From the NCBI GenBank assembly GCA_963788305.1, contig CAWBGK010000018.1:62001-126000 (forward strand): DNA of 64,000 bases, written 5' to 3'. Below the pieces are notes generated by a model. The model was not told the origin of the DNA and made no database searches. It saw only the letters and a program-made list of their open reading frames with translations. Of the stretch, positions 1-10,897 are shown piece by piece (position 1 is the stretch's first letter; each line of letters begins with the position of its first letter). This DNA is from UTCFX2 sp963788305. GTDB taxonomy: Bacteria > Chloroflexota > Anaerolineae > Anaerolineales > UBA4823. The position numbers and the translations under genes are program-made.

Positions 1-981
1 TTATGCTGGTTTCCTGCTCGCGTTGTTCCTGGGCGTCACTGCGATCGCAGGCAGCACTCCCCTGAATTTCGGCTGGGCAGCAGCGCTGGCATCGATCGTC
101 GTCATCTGGATCCTGCTGCGGTTGAACGGGCAGATCTCTCACCAGATCTGGTTGGGCGGTTTGATCGCTCTCTGCGTGATCGATCTGGGGGTTATGGACC
201 GGTCGCTGTTCGTGCATCGTCCAAAGGATCTGGTGCTCTGCTGAAGGAGTTCTGCTGGCGGAGGAGATCCAAAGAATCAATCCGCAGGGCGGCTCTTACC
301 GAGTCTATTCCCCCTCATACAGCATCCCCCAGCAGACCGCTGCCTTCCAACACCTTGAGCTTGCAGATGGAGTGGACCCGCTCCACCTCAAAGCCTATGC
401 CGATTTCATGGTCCCGGCCTCTGGCGTCTCTGCAGATGGGATATGCCGTCTCGATCCCCCCGTTCTCAGGCGGAGATCCTGCGAAGGACAACGAAGGATA
501 CCTGCCCGATCCCGGGCTGCTCGGCCTGTTGAATGTCCGTTTTGTCGCGTCCGAATTCGACCTGAATACGCCGGACTTAGAATATAAGGGTCAGGTGGAT
601 AGCAACTCGAACTCTACGAAAACCTCAAGGTAATGCCGCGCCTGTGGGTTGATCCGGATGCGGAAAACGGTGAGGCGGAAATCATCCCGTTGGATCCAAT
701 CAGCTGGCAACCAGAGCGGATCGAGGCAGATGCGACTGGTCCGGGGAGGGTCGTGCTCTCGGAGATCGATTACCCAGGCTGGCAGGTCTGGGTGGATGGG
801 AAACCTGGATTGATCGAGAAGTATGCAGGCGTGCTGCGTTCGGTGAAGCTTGGAGCAGGAACCCATCGAGTTCGTTTTCGAATTTCACCCGGACACCGTC
901 TATGCGGGTGTCGCAATTGGAATCTTCGGCTGGCTGCTTCTCGGGCTTGGAACCATCTGGAAGCGGAGGCAGGGGTCGTGA
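1..981 (+). CDS. YfhO-like membrane protein, C-terminal part, frameshifted
   Basis: The gene enters from the left edge, in frame from base 2. Two hydrophobic segments are followed by an extracellular beta-rich part ending in a lipid-linked-glycan type YfhO motif (GWQVWVDGKP near 780-810) and a last membrane helix (VYAGVAIGIFGWLLLGLG) read in a third frame. The stop TGA at 979-981 overlaps the GTG of the next gene. At least four frame changes are needed, near 240, 430, 610 and 880. YfhO-family proteins are large integral membrane proteins linked to glycosylation of envelope polymers; the substrate cannot be told from sequence. The resemblance to the better covered copy at 2669-5147 supports the family call. 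Confidence 0.6.
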
Positions 982-2672
982 GCGAGACCATCCTGCCTGC
1001 TCAGCAGCAGGTTCAACCGCCGCAAGCTGCGGCTGAGCGGAGGACTGTGCTGCTCTTCGCGCTGATTGTGATGTTCATTACTACGATCCCTTATATCATT
1101 GGATATTCAGCACAGGGAGATGAGTACCGGTTCAGCGGATTCGTTTTTGGTGTTGAAGACGGAAATTCTTATATTGCCAAAATGCTGAACGGCTGGAGCG
1201 GCAACCTGCTGTTCCGGTCGCCATATACGGCTTATCCGCAGGCAGGCCTGTACTTTTATCTGCCCTATCTGCTGTTAGGAAAGCTCGGCTCCCCGCCGGC
1301 GCTTCATGAACAACTGGTCGCTTTGTTTCATCTATTCCGGATTGCAGCCGGGATCCTGTTCATATGCGCAAGCTACGATTTCACGGCTCGCTTCGTCGAA
1401 TATCGGCGTTTGCGCTATCTAGTGTGGGATTGATCTGCCTGGGCGGCGGGCTTGGATGGATTATTGTGCTTTCGGGTCGTTCGACCTGGTTGGGATCGCT
1501 CCCACTGGAATTCTATTCTCCAGAGGCTTTCGGCTTTCTGAGCCTGTTTGGATTGCCTCACCTGGCGATGGGGCGAGCGCTGACGCTTTGGGCGCTGCTG
1601 GCATACCTGGATCTGATGAATGCGGCTGCCTTCCCTGCCCGATGATCATCGCAGAACCAGGCGCTCTGCCGTGAAGCTCTCAGTTTTATGGCTGCTGGCA
1701 GGCTTTTTTAATCCCTTGAGCCTGGCTATCATCGGGGTGGTCATGCTGATCCATTGGATCGGATTGGCGGTATACGAATTCTTCCGAAAACCGCAGGGTG
1801 CAGTGAGATGGACGAAATCGAGGCGAATCGCTGCCTGGCTGGTCGCGGCTGGAGCTCTACCCGGACTGTTCCTCGCTTACAATTTTGGAGTATCAATTCT
1901 TGATCCGTACGCACGGGAATGGACGGTTCAGAACGTCATCCGCTCTCCCCATTTGGCTCATTACCTGCTGGCTTACGGGCTGCTCATTCCATTCGCCTGG
2001 TTTGGCGCTAAGGGATTGATGAAACGCGACCCTCTGTTGGCCTGGCTGCCGCTCGGCTGGGTGCTTTCATTTCCGTTTCTGGCTTATGCTCCATTCGAGC
2101 TCCAGCGCAGGCTGACTGAAGGCGTCTGGGCAGCCTGGTGCGTTCTGGCGGTGTCTGGATTGGACACGCCAGAGTTCACGGATTTTCCTTTCAAAATGAA
2201 GTCTATAGTCAGGTGGTCCCCGCTGTTTCTGGTGTTCCCATCGACTTTTTTACTGATAGCCGGGGGGATTCTCGCTGCGGCTCGGCCTGCCCCTCCCCTA
2301 TTTCTTCCGGCCGATCAGGCTGCTTCATTTATTTGTTTGCAGGAAAACGCTTTGCCAGGATCAGCTGTTTTGGCATCATTCAGGACCGGCAACTCGTTGC
2401 CAGCCTGGGCGCCGGTCAGTGTGCTGATCGGACATGGACCGGAGAGCATTCGACTGTCAGCAGTAAAACCGCAGGTCGAGGCGTTTTTCAATAGGAATAC
2501 CAACGACGAAAACCGGCTGGCGCTGATCGAGCGCTTTGATATCCAGTTTGTCATTTGGGGGCCGGATGAGCGCTCCCTGGGCGGCTGGGACCCAGGATCG
2601 GCAGGCTATCTTCAGCCGTTTGCTGAAGACGGCGAGTATCAGGTCTATCGCGTCCATGGAACCGAACCATGA
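978..2672 (+). CDS. Polytopic membrane protein, GT-C glycosyltransferase-like, two frameshifts
   Basis: Starts at GTG 978, inside the stop of the preceding gene (GTGA overlap), and reads through a TM helix (VLLFALIVMFITTIPYIIGY) and a loop with the GDEY and YFYLPYLLLG segments. The frame changes near 1405 and returns near 1630. Reconstructed length is about 565 residues with around ten hydrophobic segments and a soluble C-terminal domain (WAPVSVLIGHGPES to RVHGTEP). Topology and position between two YfhO-like genes suggest a dolichol/undecaprenyl-phosphosugar dependent transferase, but I see no diagnostic catalytic motif. The 4-base overlap (ATGA) with the next gene indicates one operon. Confidence 0.55.
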
Positions 2673-5147
2673 ACCGCTGGCGGATTCAATTTCGGAATTT
2701 GCTGCACTTTCCGCTTCTTCCTATCTGGCTGGCCGCACTGGCATTGCTTTCGCCGGTTTTTCTGAGAGGAAAGGCGTTGTTTTGGGGCACTCCGCTGCTC
2801 CAGTTTGGGCCGTGGTGGAGCTTCGCCTGGACCACGATCCTCTCAGGCCACCTGCCGCTTTGGAATCCGCTCGTCGGGATGGGTGCGCCGCTGTTCGCGA
2901 ACTACCAATCTGGGCTGGCCTATCCAGCATATTGGCCTTACCTCTTTTAACTGCAGTTGGCGGGGAAGAGCTGATGGCCTGGGGGATGGCAGTCATAGCC
3001 GCCTGCCACCTTGCCTGGGCTGGGATCGGGATGGCCCTTCTGTCTCGCAAATTGGGATGGGGAGCGCTTTCCCAGGCGGTGACCGGATTGGCTTTTGGGC
3101 TCTCTGGTTATCTCGTTGCCCGTCTGGGTTTTTTCAGCATCAACGCAACCTCGGCCTGGCTGCCGTGGATTCTGCTCTACCTGACGCCTTCCCCGGAGGG
3201 ACCGGCATCCAGGAAGAAGGATCGGACCTGTCTGATCCTCTGTCTTGGGATGTCCCTGCTTGCCGGTCATGCCCAAACCTGCTGGTACACGCTGGTGCTT
3301 GCGGGTCTATGGGCTGCGTTCTGGGGTTGGAACGATCCGCAGGCTCCATCGGATTCAAAAAACAAGCTCAATCGAATGGTACGATCACTGCTTGGATACG
3401 GACTGGCGCTCGGATTGGCTGGAGCGATCGCCGCAATTCAGCTGATGCCTACGGTCGAATACTTGCTGCTATCCGGGCGCTCAACTGCCGTTGAGTATGC
3501 TTATGCATTGAATTATTCCTTCTGGCCGTGGCGCTTTCTAACCCTGATTGCGCCAGGGCTTGTTTGGCAGCCCGGCGACGGGTGATTATTGGGGTTATGC
3601 AAACTATTGGGAGGATGCGATCTATGTCGGGCTGCTGCCGTTCCTGCTGGCATCGGCAGCACTGGTTTCCGCCTTCAAACGATCCGATCTATCGAGTCGT
3701 TCTCGCCGCCTGGCGCTTTTTCTCGGCTTGATTACCGGGATTGCTGTTGTTTTTGGGTTGGGGAGCAACACGCCTGTCTATCCCTGGTTGTATCGACACG
3801 TTCCAAGTTTTAATATGTTTCAGGCGCCAACTCGCTGGATGATCTGGGTGGAATTCGCCCTGGCGTTGTTGGCCGGGATGGGGGCGGACCGCTGGCGCAG
3901 GCCGGAAGGATGGGTATTGTACTGGATGCGCCTGGCGGTGATGGGCAGCTTTGCGATTTCGGTTGGAGCGGGGCTTACCTGGCTCTATTTAGGCACGGTC
4001 AGCCCGAGTTTCATCCGCGCTATGGCAGTCCTGGGGCTTTTTGGTCTGGGCGCCGCGATCCTGGCGTTGAGCGCTCCGAAGTCTGAGAGGGAAAACGGGC
4101 ATCCTTCGCAAAGCGATTGGGTTAAAACCGAGGTTCAGACCGGTTGGTGATTCTGTGGAAGCTGTTTCAGCCGTCTCCACCCAGGCTCGAACAGGCATCC
4201 TCTGCTCACCCATTTCATAAGCGTCGCTGGCAGTGGGCAGTCACAGCCTTCATTGCGGTGGATCTATTGGTCGCCGGGCTGGGCTTAAACCCAGGCGCAT
4301 CCGTCGAGTTGTATGACCCGGCGCTCACCGCCAGCAGCCTGACCTTCACCTCTGCAAGGCGGCAGGCTTCACCTGGCGGGACCGCAGGAGGAATGGCTGA
4401 AGTATTCCCGCTTTCTGCGTTTCGACACGTTCAACCCGGGTGAGGATTGGCAGAGCTTAAGAAGGGTGATGCTCCCGAACACCCCGATGCTAGGTCGAAT
4501 CCCGACGACGAACAATTTCGACCCGCTTGTACCCGGGCGCTACGCGGACTGGCTGAAGATCCTTCAAGACGCTTCCCCTCAAACCCGCCTCAAGCTTCTG
4601 GATTTGATGGGCGTGCGCCTGATCGAATCTCGCAGCAGGCAGGAGTTCCGGGGGAGTGAGCTACCAAGAATTCAACGGCGAACGCCTGCGCTGGGTGCCG
4701 TGCGGGATCATGGCAGATAAGCCTGTCGCAGGCTCGCGAATGGATTTTGCGTGAGGGGACGGATTTTGACCAGCAGGTTATCCTGGAAGGGGAGGACTTT
4801 AGGCCGGTGGATGCCTGCCTGGCGCCTGCATTCTCCGCACGCGAGTCGCTTCCGGTCAACAGATCGAAGAAAAATCGTCCGGGTCTGACCCAAACCGGCT
4901 GTCTTTCAGCGTCACGGCTGATCATCCGGGCTGGCTGGTGATCTCGGACACCTGGTATCCGGGCTGGCGGCTCTGGGTGGACGGCTCACCTGCGCCGCTC
5001 TACAGGGCAAATTACCTGTTCCGGGCAGTTCACCTCCTGGAAGGCCGGCATGAGGTCGTCCTGGATTACCAGCCGGTCTCTTTTTATCTGGGTGCGGCAA
5101 TATCCTTGCTTGGGACGATCAGTCCTGGCGGCATCCTGGTTCCGTAA
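2669..5147 (+). CDS. YfhO-family membrane protein, heavily frameshifted
   Basis: ATG at 2669 overlaps the previous stop. The N-terminus has a TM helix and the motif PLWNPLVGMGAPLFANYQSG, typical of YfhO proteins, followed by many TM helices, a conserved NTPVYPWLYRHVPSFNMFQA-like stretch near 3765-3825 and the C-terminal domain ending with DTWYPGWRLWVDGSPAPLYR (4944-5003). The protein is readable only by switching frames near 2945, 3575, 4140, 4390-4460, 4650, 4735 and 4930. Reconstructed length is about 825 residues, normal for the family. Probable role: membrane-side step in glycan assembly or protein glycosylation. It ends 35 bases before the convergent gene at 5182. Confidence 0.65.
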
Positions 5148-5181
5148 GCGATCCGCATTGCCTGATCCTGTCTCGGAGGGA

Positions 5182-6639
5182 TCATGGATTAAGAATGATC
5201 CAGCGGTCGAGAACAGGTGGTGGGACGTGGGAATGTTTCCCAAGGTACTCCGCAATGGCCTCACGCACGATCATCGGGGCATCTTCTTTGAGGACCTGGC
5301 CCTTTTCCAGGCTCAAAAAACCGCCATCGTAAATATCTGAGATCACTTCGGCGTCGGTATGGGCGACGCGGTAGACTTGTTGTAGTTCCAAAGGTGTTCC
5401 GTTGACGATGACCTGCTGGATCCGTCGGCCGGCAGCTTGATTCGGGTCTGCCTCCACTTTCATACCGCTGATTCCTGGGATCCCGATTGGAGACCCACGG
5501 AATGATTTGAGATATCGCTCGTAATAGGCTGGATCAAACCCGCGCTCCAACCCGTCGAGGATTTGCTCGCCGCGCAGCGCCGTGAGCTGCGGATTGGCGG
5601 TCGTGAAACAGGCTGCATTCAGCATGCCTAAAGTGATGATCCCTGATGGCAGCCCCTGGTGAAACAGCCCGCTGCAGATCATCGCGACGTCAGCACCCAG
5701 CCTTTCGCGCAGGATATCTGCGGTTAAATCGACTATTTCGCATTCGTGGAAATGGTCGAGGCCTAAAGGTGCCTGAAGTGCTGCGATTGGGCTGGCAAAG
5801 ATGGTTTCTGCTTCTTCCAAAGCGGCGCGAATAGCCTCTTCGACAAGCGGATCGAGGGGCGAATCATCCGGGATTCGAATTAGAGCGGCTTTCTTTGAAA
5901 TCACCCGGCCGGATACGGGATCGATGATCAAATCGACCTGGCCGAGCATCTGGGCATAGTCGCCAGCCTGGGCGATCAGCACGCCGCTGCACCATTCCCC
6001 GTCCGGCAGAGTGGAATGAGAATGGCCTCCGATGATCACGTCGATACCTGGGACGAAATCGGCCAGCAGGCGGTCTTCATTCAACCCCAAGTGCGACAGG
6101 ATGATGATTGTCCGGATGCCCTGGTCGATGAGCTGCTCGACCCAGAACCGGGCGACCTGACGGTAATCCTGGACTTCAAAACCGAAGATGCGGTAGATAT
6201 CAGGCGCATGCACGGTTAGCCCGACGACCCCGATTTTTTGATCCTTGCTCACCTGGAAGACTGCAGTGGCTGCGAATTCGTCGAAAAGCGGCACATCGTC
6301 TTTGAAGAAATTTGCTGCCAGAACCGGGAAATCTGCCCGCTTTGCCATTTCGACTGCTGCCATTGGTCCGTACGTCACGCTGATCGCGTTCCCGAGAGAC
6401 TGGAGATCGCAGCCCATCGCGGAAAGGATGCGGGGGAAAGCCGCTCCCTTCGTAACACCGGTGAAATCGAGCGATCGGTCTGCGGCGTCGCCGGAGTCAA
6501 ACTGCAGGACTTTGCGGCCTCCAGCTTCCAGCTGACGCCGGCGCTGGCGGGCGAAGCTTGAAAGCTTGCTCATCGCCTCCAGCCGGCTGTGCATGTCGTT
6601 GGTATGCAGGATGGTCACCAGGATAGGCTCTGTAGTCAT
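5182..6639 (-). CDS. UshA-like metallophosphatase / 5'-nucleotidase family protein
   Basis: Intact 485-residue protein. The N-terminal calcineurin-like domain carries HTNDMHSR (D15, H17), FDSGD (D51), LSHLG (H183) and GGHSHS (H206, H208), the metal ligands of the 5'-nucleotidase/2',3'-cyclic phosphodiesterase family. A C-terminal 5'-nucleotidase domain follows from about residue 290 (GLFHQGLPSGIITLGMLNAA). The usual GNHE block reads GNAIS at 84-88, so the catalytic-dyad histidine is replaced by alanine. No signal peptide is visible, whereas UshA enzymes are normally exported; a cytoplasmic form or an altered phosphoesterase activity is possible. Start ATG has AGGAA upstream. Confidence 0.8.
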   Translation of the reverse strand: MTTEPILVTILHTNDMHSRLEAMSKLSSFARQRRRQLEAGGRKVLQFDSGDAADRSLDFTGVTKGAAFPRILSAMGCDLQSLGNAISVTYGPMAAVEMAKRADFPVLAANFFKDDVPLFDEFAATAVFQVSKDQKIGVVGLTVHAPDIYRIFGFEVQDYRQVARFWVEQLIDQGIRTIIILSHLGLNEDRLLADFVPGIDVIIGGHSHSTLPDGEWCSGVLIAQAGDYAQMLGQVDLIIDPVSGRVISKKAALIRIPDDSPLDPLVEEAIRAALEEAETIFASPIAALQAPLGLDHFHECEIVDLTADILRERLGADVAMICSGLFHQGLPSGIITLGMLNAACFTTANPQLTALRGEQILDGLERGFDPAYYERYLKSFRGSPIGIPGISGMKVEADPNQAAGRRIQQVIVNGTPLELQQVYRVAHTDAEVISDIYDGGFLSLEKGQVLKEDAPMIVREAIAEYLGKHSHVPPPVLDRWIILNP

Positions 6640-6848
6640 TAATTGTTCCTGTCAGGATGCGTGTTGGTTTTCCAAGTATACTCGAAAGAGGTGCTTCATT
6701 GCTCTGCGGCACTTGAGTGGAATTGATAAACTGGACGACATGAAACATCAGCAATTCTCAAGCAACATTATCGTATTTGTGCAAGAAATTGAGGGTAGAA
6801 TGGTTTCCACGTTATATCCAAACACAAAGGTAAGAAGGAGCAAAACAG

Positions 6849-7823
6849 ATGTGCACTCGTGTCGTTTACCTTGGACCTGACCAGACGGTGTTAACCGCCC
6901 GCTCGATGGATTGGAAGGAAGATATCCACTCCAACCTGTGGGCTTTCCCGCGCGGCATGACCCGCCATGGCAGCGTTGGACCGCGCTCGCTGATCTGGGA
7001 ATTGAAATACGGCAGCCTGATCGCTTCTGGCTACGATATCTCCACCACGGATGGCTTGAACGAGAAGGGTTTATCTGCTAACATCTTGTGGCTGGTAGAA
7101 TCCGATTACACCCCCTGGGACGACCAAAACCCTGGCCTCTCGATCGCTGCTTGGGCGCAGTACGTGCTCGATACCTGCGCCACTGTCCAAGAGGTGGTAG
7201 ACGTGATGAACGCAGAGACCTTTGCTATCGTCACCACCACCGTCCCGGGCAAGGATTTCATGGCCACCCTGCACCTGTCCGTCTCGGACGCCTCCGGCGA
7301 CAGCGCCATCTTCGAATACATCGGCGGTAAGCTGGTAATCCACCATGACCGCGCCTACCAGGTGATGACCAACTCGCCCACTTTCGAGAAGCAGCTCGCC
7401 CTCAACGAGTACTGGCAAGACATCGGCGGGACGGTGATGCTGCCGGGTACCGACCGCGCCGCCGACCGGTTTGTGCGCGCCTCTTTCTACATCAACGCCA
7501 TACCCAAGGTGGATGACACCCGCCTGGCTGCAGCCAGTGTCTTCAGCGTGATCCGCAACTGCTCGGTACCCCTGGGCATCTCCACTCCCGACCAGCCCAA
7601 CATCGCGTCCACCCTCTGGCGCACGGTGGCAGACCATAAGAACCTGCTGTATTTCTTCGAATCGACGCTGTCTCCCAACATCTTCTGGGTGGATTTGAAG
7701 GAGCTCGATTTCTCTCCAGGCGCGGAGGCGATGAAGCTCGACCTGGGGGATTTCCACACTTACGCAGAGAACGCTGCGAGCCAATTTATGACGGCACAGC
7801 CGTTTGAGTTTGCAGGGGTATGA
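6849..7823 (+). CDS. Choloylglycine hydrolase / penicillin V acylase family amidase
   Basis: Intact 324-residue Ntn-hydrolase. After removal of Met1 the nucleophile is Cys2 (MCTRVVY), followed by R18 and D21 (TARSMDW), N175 (MTNSP) and an Arg in DRFVRASF near 207-210, which match the catalytic set of bile salt hydrolase and penicillin V acylase. Such enzymes cleave linear amides: conjugated bile salts, penicillin V or acyl-homoserine lactones. Which substrate applies cannot be read from the sequence. AAGGAG lies 8 bases before the ATG. The gene stands alone, between a divergent phosphoesterase and the moxR promoter. Confidence 0.85.
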   Translation: MCTRVVYLGPDQTVLTARSMDWKEDIHSNLWAFPRGMTRHGSVGPRSLIWELKYGSLIASGYDISTTDGLNEKGLSANILWLVESDYTPWDDQNPGLSIAAWAQYVLDTCATVQEVVDVMNAETFAIVTTTVPGKDFMATLHLSVSDASGDSAIFEYIGGKLVIHHDRAYQVMTNSPTFEKQLALNEYWQDIGGTVMLPGTDRAADRFVRASFYINAIPKVDDTRLAAASVFSVIRNCSVPLGISTPDQPNIASTLWRTVADHKNLLYFFESTLSPNIFWVDLKELDFSPGAEAMKLDLGDFHTYAENAASQFMTAQPFEFAGV

Positions 7824-7941
7824 GAGGATTTTCACCTTTGTTCCAGCGGCCGGAAGAAGTAATAGATCCATGGTCGGGAACCGGCAGCATGACTGGGTTA
7901 TGAACTTCAACGCCTCCTGGGGAGTACTTAATCTGTTTCTA

Positions 7942-7971
7942 TTGTTAGAATATCAGATTCACTGCTACAAT
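7942..7971 (+). promoter_or_regulatory. Candidate sigma-70 type promoter for moxR-DUF58
   Basis: TTGTTA (7942-7947), an 18-base spacer and TACAAT (7966-7971), about 30 bases upstream of the SD sequence AGAGGAGG. Found by eye only. Confidence 0.45.
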
Positions 7972-8003
7972 GCAGGCTGCTGGCTTTAATTCCTAGAGGA
8001 GGA

Positions 8004-9017
8004 ATGATGGGTAATTTACAGGATTTTTCTGTGCGAGTGATCCAGAATATTGAGAATGTGATCATCGGGAAACGTGATACCGTCGAGCTGTCTGTCGTCG
8101 CGCTCCTGTGCCAGGGCCACCTGCTGATTGAGGATGTCCCTGGAGTTGGCAAGACGATGCTGGCGCGCAGCCTGGCCCGCTCCCTGGGATGTTCGTTCAG
8201 CCGGATTCAGTTCACGCCGGATATGCTCCCCAGCGACGTGACCGGAGTATCGATATTCAACCAGGTGACCCGCGAATTTGAATTTCGCGCCGGTCCAGTG
8301 ATGGCTCAGGTCGTCCTGGCAGATGAAATCAACCGGGCGACGCCGAAGACCCAGGCGGCACTGCTAGAAGCGATGGAAGAAGGCACAATCACCGTAGACG
8401 GTGTCACCAGGCCCCTCCCGCATCCATTTATCGTCCTCGCGACCCAGAATCCGATTGAATATGAAGGGACGTTTCCACTCCCGGAGGCGCAGCTGGATCG
8501 GTTTTTAATGCGCGTCCGCCTGGGGTACCCGCTCGCTGCGGATGAAGTCCGCGTCCTTGAACGCCAGCAATACCAGCACCCATTTGCCAGCCTCGACCAG
8601 GTCGTCTCTGTTGAAGAGCTGGTCGAAGCTCAGCAGGATGTAAAAGACATCTATGCCGCTCCTGCCCTCAAACGCTACATCGTAGAGATCGTTCACCAGA
8701 CCCGCGTGCATCCAGAAGTTTACCTGGGTGCAAGCCCACGCGGCAGCCTTGCCCTGTTCCGAACTGCCCAGACCCGGGCAGCGATGGACGGCCGAGATTA
8801 TATCCTGCCGGATGATATCAAAGCGCTGGCGGTCCCTACCCTGGCACACCGCGTCATCCTGGGTCCTGGAGCCCGGCTGCGAGATTTGAATTCAGAGCAG
8901 GTCGTAGAGGAAGTCCTGCATAACGTCCCCGTCCCTGGGGGAGATCCGCTGACAGGTATGGAACGTTCAGGAAAGAGGAAGGATGCTGGGGCAGCGGAAA
9001 AAAAAGAGGTTGAATGA
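8004..9017 (+). CDS. MoxR family AAA+ ATPase
   Basis: Walker A GVGKTMLA near residues 47-54, Walker B VVLADEINR near 105-113 and the sensor stretch LATQNPIEYEGTFPLPEAQLDRFLMR are all present, giving a standard-length MoxR protein of about 337 residues. MoxR ATPases act as chaperones that mature metalloenzymes or membrane complexes, usually together with a DUF58 partner, which follows here with a 4-base ATGA overlap. Two ATGs are adjacent (8004 and 8007); AGAGGAGG ends at 8002, so the second one is the better spaced start. Confidence 0.92.
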   Translation: MMGNLQDFSVRVIQNIENVIIGKRDTVELSVVALLCQGHLLIEDVPGVGKTMLARSLARSLGCSFSRIQFTPDMLPSDVTGVSIFNQVTREFEFRAGPVMAQVVLADEINRATPKTQAALLEAMEEGTITVDGVTRPLPHPFIVLATQNPIEYEGTFPLPEAQLDRFLMRVRLGYPLAADEVRVLERQQYQHPFASLDQVVSVEELVEAQQDVKDIYAAPALKRYIVEIVHQTRVHPEVYLGASPRGSLALFRTAQTRAAMDGRDYILPDDIKALAVPTLAHRVILGPGARLRDLNSEQVVEEVLHNVPVPGGDPLTGMERSGKRKDAGAAEKKEVE

Positions 9018-10291
9018 CAAATCCCCTCTTGATTGTCCTCAGCTTGCTGGCAGTCAGCATGATCGCAGCTGCGCTGACAGGCTCGGCGCTTTATTTCCGA
9101 TTGAGCTATCTGTGGGGTGGCCTGCTTCTGATAAACTGGATCATGTCCAGGCTGTCGCTGCGCGGGATTCGGATCAACCGGACTGCCCGTTCGCTGAGGT
9201 CGCAGGTTGGGCAGGTCTTTGAGGAACGATTTGAAATTCAGAATACCAGCCGGCTGCCCTGCATCTGGGTAGAAGTGCGCGATCGCTCACCGGTGCCAGG
9301 CTCGCGTGGATCGCATGTGTTGACCTTAATCGGCGGCCGTGAAAGCCGCACCTATCTCTCCCGCACCCGTCTGGTAGAACGAGGGATTTTCCCACTCGGT
9401 CCAACGGAGCTGATCTCTGGCGACCTCTTTGGTTTCTTCCCTGCCCGTCGGATCATTCCCAGCCGGGATTCCGTGCTGGTCTATCCTTTGATGGTCGACG
9501 TCCAGAGCTTCCCAAATCCGCCCGGCCTGCTTCCCGGGGGAGAAGCATTGCGTCGGCGTACCCCTCAGATCACGTCGAATGCGGCAGGGGTTCGCGAATA
9601 TGCTCCCGGCGATCCGCTCAATCGCATCCATTGGGTGAGCACAGCCCGGCGAGACCGCCTGATGGTCAAGGAATTTGAGCTAGATCCACTCGCCGAGGTC
9701 TGGATTTTCCTGGACGCGTCGCGTACTGTCCACTCCTCCTTGCCGTACCAGCACCCCGAGTTTGACCCTCGAGATTTCTGGCGGGCGCGCTTCCAATTCA
9801 AGCTGCCGCCTTCGACGGTTGAATATTGTGTGACAGTAGCGGCTTCATTGGCACGCTACTACCTGCAGCGCGGGCGTGCAGTTGGATTGGTCACTGCCGG
9901 CCCGACGCTTCAAATCCTGCCTTCCGACCGGGGCGGTCGGCAACTGAGCAAAGTGCTGGAGGCGCTGGCGCTGCTCAAGGTCGAGTCCACCCTCCCGCTC
10001 CAGGGGTTGATTGAAGCCCAGGCCCGGCATATGCCGCGTGGCAGCACAGCAGTGATGATTACACCCAGCGCCTCAGAAGCGGTATTCAAAACTGCAGATC
10101 TGCTGATGCGCAGAGGAATGCGGCCGGTGGCAGTTCTGATCGATGCCTTAACGTTTGGGGGACATTTCAGCTCGAAAACTGTTGAAGGGCAGCTTCAAGG
10201 CCTGCGTGTTCCGTGCAGCCGGGTTGAAGCGGGGGCGGATTTATCGGAAGTGCTTTCGGCAACTGTCCAACTGCCGGTCTTCACTTCATAA
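9014..10291 (+). CDS. DUF58 domain protein, MoxR partner
   Basis: 425 residues, intact. Two N-terminal membrane helices (about 5-26 and 30-46) precede a soluble part containing the DUF58 signature GVREYAPGDPLNRIHWVSTARRD near 190-215 and a vWA-like segment (VWIFLDASRTVHSS) with an incomplete MIDAS. Proteins of this family work with MoxR ATPases in assembling or activating membrane-associated complexes; the target is not encoded next to it. Translationally coupled to moxR by the ATGA overlap. It ends 21 bases before the convergent regulator gene. Confidence 0.88.
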   Translation: MTNPLLIVLSLLAVSMIAAALTGSALYFRLSYLWGGLLLINWIMSRLSLRGIRINRTARSLRSQVGQVFEERFEIQNTSRLPCIWVEVRDRSPVPGSRGSHVLTLIGGRESRTYLSRTRLVERGIFPLGPTELISGDLFGFFPARRIIPSRDSVLVYPLMVDVQSFPNPPGLLPGGEALRRRTPQITSNAAGVREYAPGDPLNRIHWVSTARRDRLMVKEFELDPLAEVWIFLDASRTVHSSLPYQHPEFDPRDFWRARFQFKLPPSTVEYCVTVAASLARYYLQRGRAVGLVTAGPTLQILPSDRGGRQLSKVLEALALLKVESTLPLQGLIEAQARHMPRGSTAVMITPSASEAVFKTADLLMRRGMRPVAVLIDALTFGGHFSSKTVEGQLQGLRVPCSRVEAGADLSEVLSATVQLPVFTS

Positions 10292-10311
10292 ATATCTATA
10301 CCGATGGCATG

Positions 10312-10816
10312 TTAATGAAGATTATCCAGCCACTTTCGGAGCTTCAGGCGGGCATTTTCGAGCAGCTCGCGCTCATGCTCGCCTGATCCGGTTTCGGCGA
10401 GGCTAGCAAGCCGGGGTGTCCAGCTTTCAAGCGTTTGAGCGGTCAGCCGGGATTTTTCGGGTGAATTCGGCAGTTTTTCAAGCCACTCCAGGTCATTCTC
10501 AAACAGGGCAAGATTGAGCTCAAGCTGCGTGTAGCTGCAGGTTGTCTCCGGCAGCCGCTCAGCCTTTGCCAGCGGGTAAGTCGTGCCTTCAACCAGCGCC
10601 TGCGGGGAGAGCTTGAACAGTCCGGCCAGCAAGATGACTGTCCGCTCGCTGGGGATAGGTCAGGTCCATTTCGATGTGCGAGACGGCGACGCGTGATATC
10701 GCCAGCCGTGAAGCCAACGACTGCTGAGTCCAACCGTGTTCGGATCGCAGCCTGGCAATGCGCTTGCCGACAGTTTCAGGAGCGGGGCGTTCGAAGTTTT
10801 CGCAAGGGGCAGGCAT
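10312..10816 (-). CDS. XRE-family transcriptional regulator, one frameshift
   Basis: The N-terminal helix-turn-helix is clear: RIARLRSEHGWTQQSLASRLAISRVAVSHIE at about residues 20-50. The frame then changes near 10650 and continues as LLAGLFKLSPQALVEGTTYP plus a helical C-terminal region of about 90 residues. The reconstructed product is about 170 residues, with an ATG at 10816; an in-frame TTG at 10852 is an alternative start. It lies head-to-head with gmd, and the inverted repeat at 10898-10914 between them is a plausible operator. Effector unknown. Confidence 0.75.
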
Positions 10817-10897
10817 TCGGTGAGACCGGTACTCGCTCCAACTATACCGCAATCTTCAAGAGATTATAAAAACCGTTTTCTTTTGATCGTATAGATT

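Noticed and set aside
7071..7910. Long minus-strand open frame (279 codons) opposite the choloylglycine hydrolase gene
   Set aside because: It mirrors the codon pattern of the plus-strand gene, has no recognisable domain and no ribosome site; a GC-skew shadow.
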